This document shows positions 46,301 through 48,305 of a stretch of DNA of 48,305 bases, one piece after another (positions within the stretch are counted from its first letter, which is position 1; each line of letters starts with the position of its first letter). Made by a program: the position numbers and the translations under genes. The notes beneath the pieces are model-generated. The model saw nothing but the letters and a program-made list of their open reading frames with translations, made no database searches and was not told the DNA's origin. The stretch comes from Achromobacter dolens (lineage in GTDB: Bacteria > Pseudomonadota > Gammaproteobacteria > Burkholderiales > Burkholderiaceae_B): contig NZ_CADIJW010000046.1 in assembly GCF_902859745.1 (NCBI RefSeq), positions 1 to 48,305 of the forward strand, read 5' to 3'.

Positions 46301-47130
46301 AGGTCGGCCTTCGTGAAGATGATGTAGACCGGCGCGAACACTTCCAGCCGGTCGGTCAGTTCCTGCACCCGCTGGCGCAGGTTCTTGGCCAGGTTGATGG
46401 CGAACTCGGGGCCGGCGCCGGTCAGCTCGTCGATACTGGCGGCCACGATGATGCCGTTGATCGGCGCCTTGGGGCGATGGCGCTTGAGCAGGTCGAGAAA
46501 GCCCATCCATTCGTTGCGGTCTTCCTCGTGCACCGAGTAGCGGCCGGCCGTGTCCAGCAGGATGCCCTCGGTGGTGAAGAACCAGTCGCAGTTGCGGGTG
46601 CCGCCCACGCCGCGCACCGCCGCCCCGTTCTTGTCGGCGAAGGGAAACTGCAGGCCCGAGTTGATTACCGCGCTGCTCTTGCCCGCGGCCGGGTTGCCGA
46701 TCACGATGTACCAGGGCAGTTCGTACAGGGCTTCGTTGCCCGAGACCTGGCCGATCTTGGAGGTCTTGATGGTGCGCACGGCCTGCACCAGCCGGGTGCG
46801 CAGCGCGTCCACGTCGCCGCGGTTGGCGGCGGCCGCGCCGGCCTGCACCTGCTGCTCGAGCATGTCGCCCAGGTTCTTGTTGGCGCGCCGCGCGCGGCGC
46901 CGGCGCCACAGGTAGGCGCACAGCCAGATGAACAGGAAGATCCCCAGCGCGATGGCGGCCCAGACCAGGCCGATCTCGACCGTGTCGGCGAACAGGAACA
47001 GGAACACGACCAGGGCGATCAGGCCGATCGCCATGAACAGGCGCGGGTTGCCGAGGGCGCGCGATGTCCAATGTCGGCCTTCGCTCAGGGCGCTGGAGAT
47101 ACCGGAGAAGAAACCTGAAGGGCTACGCAT
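43330..47130 (-). CDS. tssM: T6SS membrane-complex protein TssM (IcmF family)
   Basis: A 1266-residue inner-membrane protein. Two helices at residues 30-75 and a third at about 454-475 (LTFFGLVLALGLVLGGWSW) border a cytoplasmic NTPase-like domain with Walker A motif GNPAAGKSS (G145-S153). The large periplasmic part ends in the C-terminal IcmF domain. TssM links the baseplate to TssL and TssJ and spans the periplasm. The ATG at 47130 fits the family; no strong ribosome site is visible, and the preceding synthase-like gene ends 23 bases upstream, so it is probably coupled to that gene. Confidence 0.93.
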   Translation of the reverse strand: MRSPSGFFSGISSALSEGRHWTSRALGNPRLFMAIGLIALVVFLFLFADTVEIGLVWAAIALGIFLFIWLCAYLWRRRRARRANKNLGDMLEQQVQAGAAAANRGDVDALRTRLVQAVRTIKTSKIGQVSGNEALYELPWYIVIGNPAAGKSSAVINSGLQFPFADKNGAAVRGVGGTRNCDWFFTTEGILLDTAGRYSVHEEDRNEWMGFLDLLKRHRPKAPINGIIVAASIDELTGAGPEFAINLAKNLRQRVQELTDRLEVFAPVYIIFTKADLISGFNEFFSDSDQRERDRVWGATLPYGAEENRDVLALFDERFDELYEGLKEMGTAQISLRNNRDLPPGLLTFPLEFAGIKPALRTFLSTLFETNPFQYKPVFRGFYFTSALQEGVSQSTSTERLAERFDLRPAPRGQARSVSSHNGFFLRDLFSSVIFADKKLVRQHASPAKTRVRYLTFFGLVLALGLVLGGWSWSYLGNRQLAQNVQADLDKVVRLQSERTDLQSRLEAMEILQDRIEQLDRYSSSRPWSLGLGLYQGDVLKERLLAEYYNGARQFMLSPVKVSLEDFLAKVDMSGNAAAAGGAPKPAPQALRGANAAGGDTLFQDASPTNADDAYNALKTYLMMANRQHVDPTHLSDQITRFWRGWLETNRGAMPRDQLIRSAERLISFYVSRAPDAGWPQIDTNLALVEKTRASLRAVMQGMPARERAYATLKARAATRFQTMTVARIVGENDAGVVAGSYAIPGTFTREAWEQYIQPAINEAAKKEVQTSDWVLGVNARDDLTLDGSPEQIQKSLATMYKTEYAQEWQKFLRGVTIKPFTSFEQSVGAMNRLGDPQTSPIAKLINTAYEQTSWDNPSLVNAGLQQAQSGVVGWFKRVILRQTPPAPATAANGEAIPMGPVGREFSDVARLVVTRENQSLLGNYMGALSKIRTRFNLLNNQGDPGPGSLVLLRQTLEGKDSELADALKLVDEQMLAGLSATQRETLRPLLVRPLIQAYAVAMQPAERELNKVWNAQVYQPFNQTLAEKYPFASRASVEASSDEIGQVFGPQGSIAKYVNDTLGPLTVRRGDILTARTWGDMGISLQPTFTANFAQWVAPLSGGAGAGSASQPQTLFQIQPKPAAGVTEYTIEIDGQQLRYRNTPPQWVNFVWPNAQGAPGARITATTFDGSVVEIVNEPGRFGLERLIATAQRTSNADGSFNMSWGKSNVTVPVKLRIISNAQAPGAGGSEPGGSQGLRNLRLPSSVVGATSESSSAQTRPGAPQ

Positions 47131-47153
47131 GATTCTGGCTATTTTTATGTGGG

Positions 47154-48305
47154 TCAGGCGGAGAGGGACGGAGACAGCAGGGCGAGTGTGCGCAAAGCGG
47201 GGTCCTGGGTCATGACGGCGATGACGGGGGCTTCGGCCTGCGCGCAGGCCTCGCCGGCGACCGCCAGCGTCAGCAGGTGCGCGGCCGCGCCGGTGTAGCC
47301 GCAGGCGCCGCCCACGGCCAGGCAATCCTCATTCGGATCGAGTGTGGTGAACAGCGTGCTGGCCAGTCCCGCGGTTTCGAGCGGACGGCTGCCACGATGG
47401 TCGGCGTCGCTGACCAGCGCTCGGATGTCGTCCGCGCGCCGGTCCTGCTGCTGCAGGAAGTGGCTGGCCAACTCGGCCAGCATCGGTTCGCTGGCGGCGC
47501 CACGGGCGTCGGCGCCGGTGGCGCGGTGCGCCATGGGCGACAGGGCCAGCTCGAAGGCGCCGTCCGGCGGCGCGGCGCCGGCGTTGTCACCGGCCCCGGC
47601 CTGGTTCAGGTCGAGCAGCAGGCCGGCGGCCGCTTCGCCGGGCACGCGTCCCTGCGGATTGGCGCTGTCGACCAGCATGCCGTCCGCGTCCCAGTCCTGC
47701 ACCACCGCGGCGTCGATATAGGAATCGGCCGAGGCCACGATGCGCAGCGGCGCGCGCGCTGGCGTGACGGGCTCCAGCGCCAGTTGCCGCAGCAGGCCGT
47801 CGCTGGCCAGGGCGTCGCGCGCCTCGTGTGGCCGCAGCGTCAGGCGGGCGGCGGGCCAGGCCGCGATGAGGCGGGCCTGGGCCAGCGCGTGCTCGCGCGC
47901 CGCCGGCGGCCATTGGGCTGGCAGCAGCAGTTCGACCTGCAGCAGCGGCCAATCGTCGTCGCGCTCCGGCGTGCCGTGATCCAGCACGTGGGCGCGGGCC
48001 TCGCGCGCCAGGCTCTCGACCACTTCGCACAGCAGGGCGGTGGCGCGCAGGCAGTTCTCGGCCTGCGCGGCGGCGGGCGCGGCTTGGGTTTCCGCGGCCT
48101 CGCGCAGCATGTGGTTGTCCAGGTGCGCGGCGCGCGCGCTGAAGATGGGAAAGCCGCGGGCGTTCTTGAGCGTGTCGTCCAGGTCGGGCCGCTGCTGTTT
48201 CGCCAATGCCTCGTGGATCGCGGCCGCATCGCTGCCGGGCGCGGCGCGCGCGGCGCTTGCCAACACCGCCAGCCGCGTGGCGGCCGGCGCCGCCTGGGGC
48301 GCCTG
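47154..48305 (-). CDS. Beta-ketoacyl-synthase-like (thiolase-fold) protein in the T6SS operon, 5' partial
   Basis: The frame is open to the right edge; the N-terminal half is outside the window. SADSYIDAAVVQDWDADGM (about 47690-47740) and RVPGEAAAGLLL (about 47610-47650) match the beta-ketoacyl synthase GxDSxLD...PGEAAxxLLL pattern. GACGYTGAAAHLL (about 47275-47310) occupies the place of the usual GHTxGAAG motif, so the histidine normally found there is absent; catalytic competence cannot be judged without the missing half. It sits directly upstream of tssM on the same strand. Synthase-fold proteins of unknown role occur in some T6SS loci. A structural or regulatory role is as likely as synthesis. 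Confidence 0.65.
   Translation of the reverse strand, partial: QAPQAAPAATRLAVLASAARAAPGSDAAAIHEALAKQQRPDLDDTLKNARGFPIFSARAAHLDNHMLREAAETQAAPAAAQAENCLRATALLCEVVESLAREARAHVLDHGTPERDDDWPLLQVELLLPAQWPPAAREHALAQARLIAAWPAARLTLRPHEARDALASDGLLRQLALEPVTPARAPLRIVASADSYIDAAVVQDWDADGMLVDSANPQGRVPGEAAAGLLLDLNQAGAGDNAGAAPPDGAFELALSPMAHRATGADARGAASEPMLAELASHFLQQQDRRADDIRALVSDADHRGSRPLETAGLASTLFTTLDPNEDCLAVGGACGYTGAAAHLLTLAVAGEACAQAEAPVIAVMTQDPALRTLALLSPSLSA

Noticed and set aside
43333-47118. Very long open frame on the plus strand opposite tssM
   Set aside because: It is a shadow frame in GC-rich DNA; its translation is Gln/Arg/His/Ala-rich without domains, while the minus strand encodes an obvious TssM. 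The same applies to the long plus-strand frames opposite the beta-oxidation operon (17549-20584 and 20593-22917).

Overview
The window is high-GC chromosomal DNA, densely coded, from a betaproteobacterium of the Alcaligenaceae type (Achromobacter/Bordetella-like; the genus is inferred, not proven). Pointers are two Bug-type periplasmic tricarboxylate-transporter receptors, four LysR regulators each divergent from or beside a catabolic or transport gene, a NicR/BpsR-like MarR regulator beside nicotinate genes, and a Bordetella/Burkholderia-style type VI secretion (T6SS) block. No rRNA, tRNA, insertion sequence, prophage or CRISPR array was seen, and no gap between genes exceeds 300 bases.

Layout. 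(1) 1-4.4 kb: the 3' part of a molybdopterin hydroxylase fused to three cytochrome c domains (nicotinate dehydrogenase type), a NiaP-like MFS transporter and a NicR/BpsR-like MarR repressor: the end of a nicotinate catabolic locus. (2) 4.4-8.7 kb: a TonB-dependent receptor plus an inner-membrane MFS permease in one operon, divergent from a TetR regulator, with a palindrome inside the receptor promoter. (3) 8.7-11.9 kb: a 14-helix drug exporter divergent from a LysR regulator, then a universal stress protein preceded by an FNR/Anr-like box. (4) 12-17.5 kb: a Bug receptor, M20 dipeptidase and GntR regulator operon, divergent LysR, then a D-cysteine desulfhydrase-type PLP enzyme. (5) 17.5-27.4 kb: a six-gene operon (FadB-like fusion, thiolase, two acyl-CoA dehydrogenases, acyl-CoA ligase, Bug receptor) with a divergent LysR. 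Its gene set resembles the pim dicarboxylate beta-oxidation operon. (6) 27.5-37.6 kb: two overlapping lipoprotein genes and a membrane protein of unknown role, a DUF2000 protein, a stand-alone enolase divergent from a GcvA-like LysR, a DUF445 membrane protein, periplasmic Cu/Zn superoxide dismutase, a glutathione transferase and an MFS exporter. (7) 37.6-38.8 kb: a ParD-like small protein directly coupled to a type I methionine aminopeptidase, behind a perfect 10-bp inverted repeat. (8) 38.8-48.3 kb: one end of a T6SS cluster: a PAAR protein with a C-terminal HExxH metallopeptidase-like domain, a small PDGTY-repeat protein, TssA, an OmpA-family protein, TagF, TssM and a beta-ketoacyl-synthase-like protein cut by the window edge.

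The strongest candidates for new biology are the ParD-like/methionine aminopeptidase pair with its operator, the PAAR-zincin effector with its repeat-protein partner and no evident immunity gene, and the synthase-fold protein inserted upstream of tssM. Functions of catabolic operons are inferred from domains and gene order; substrates are not proven by sequence.
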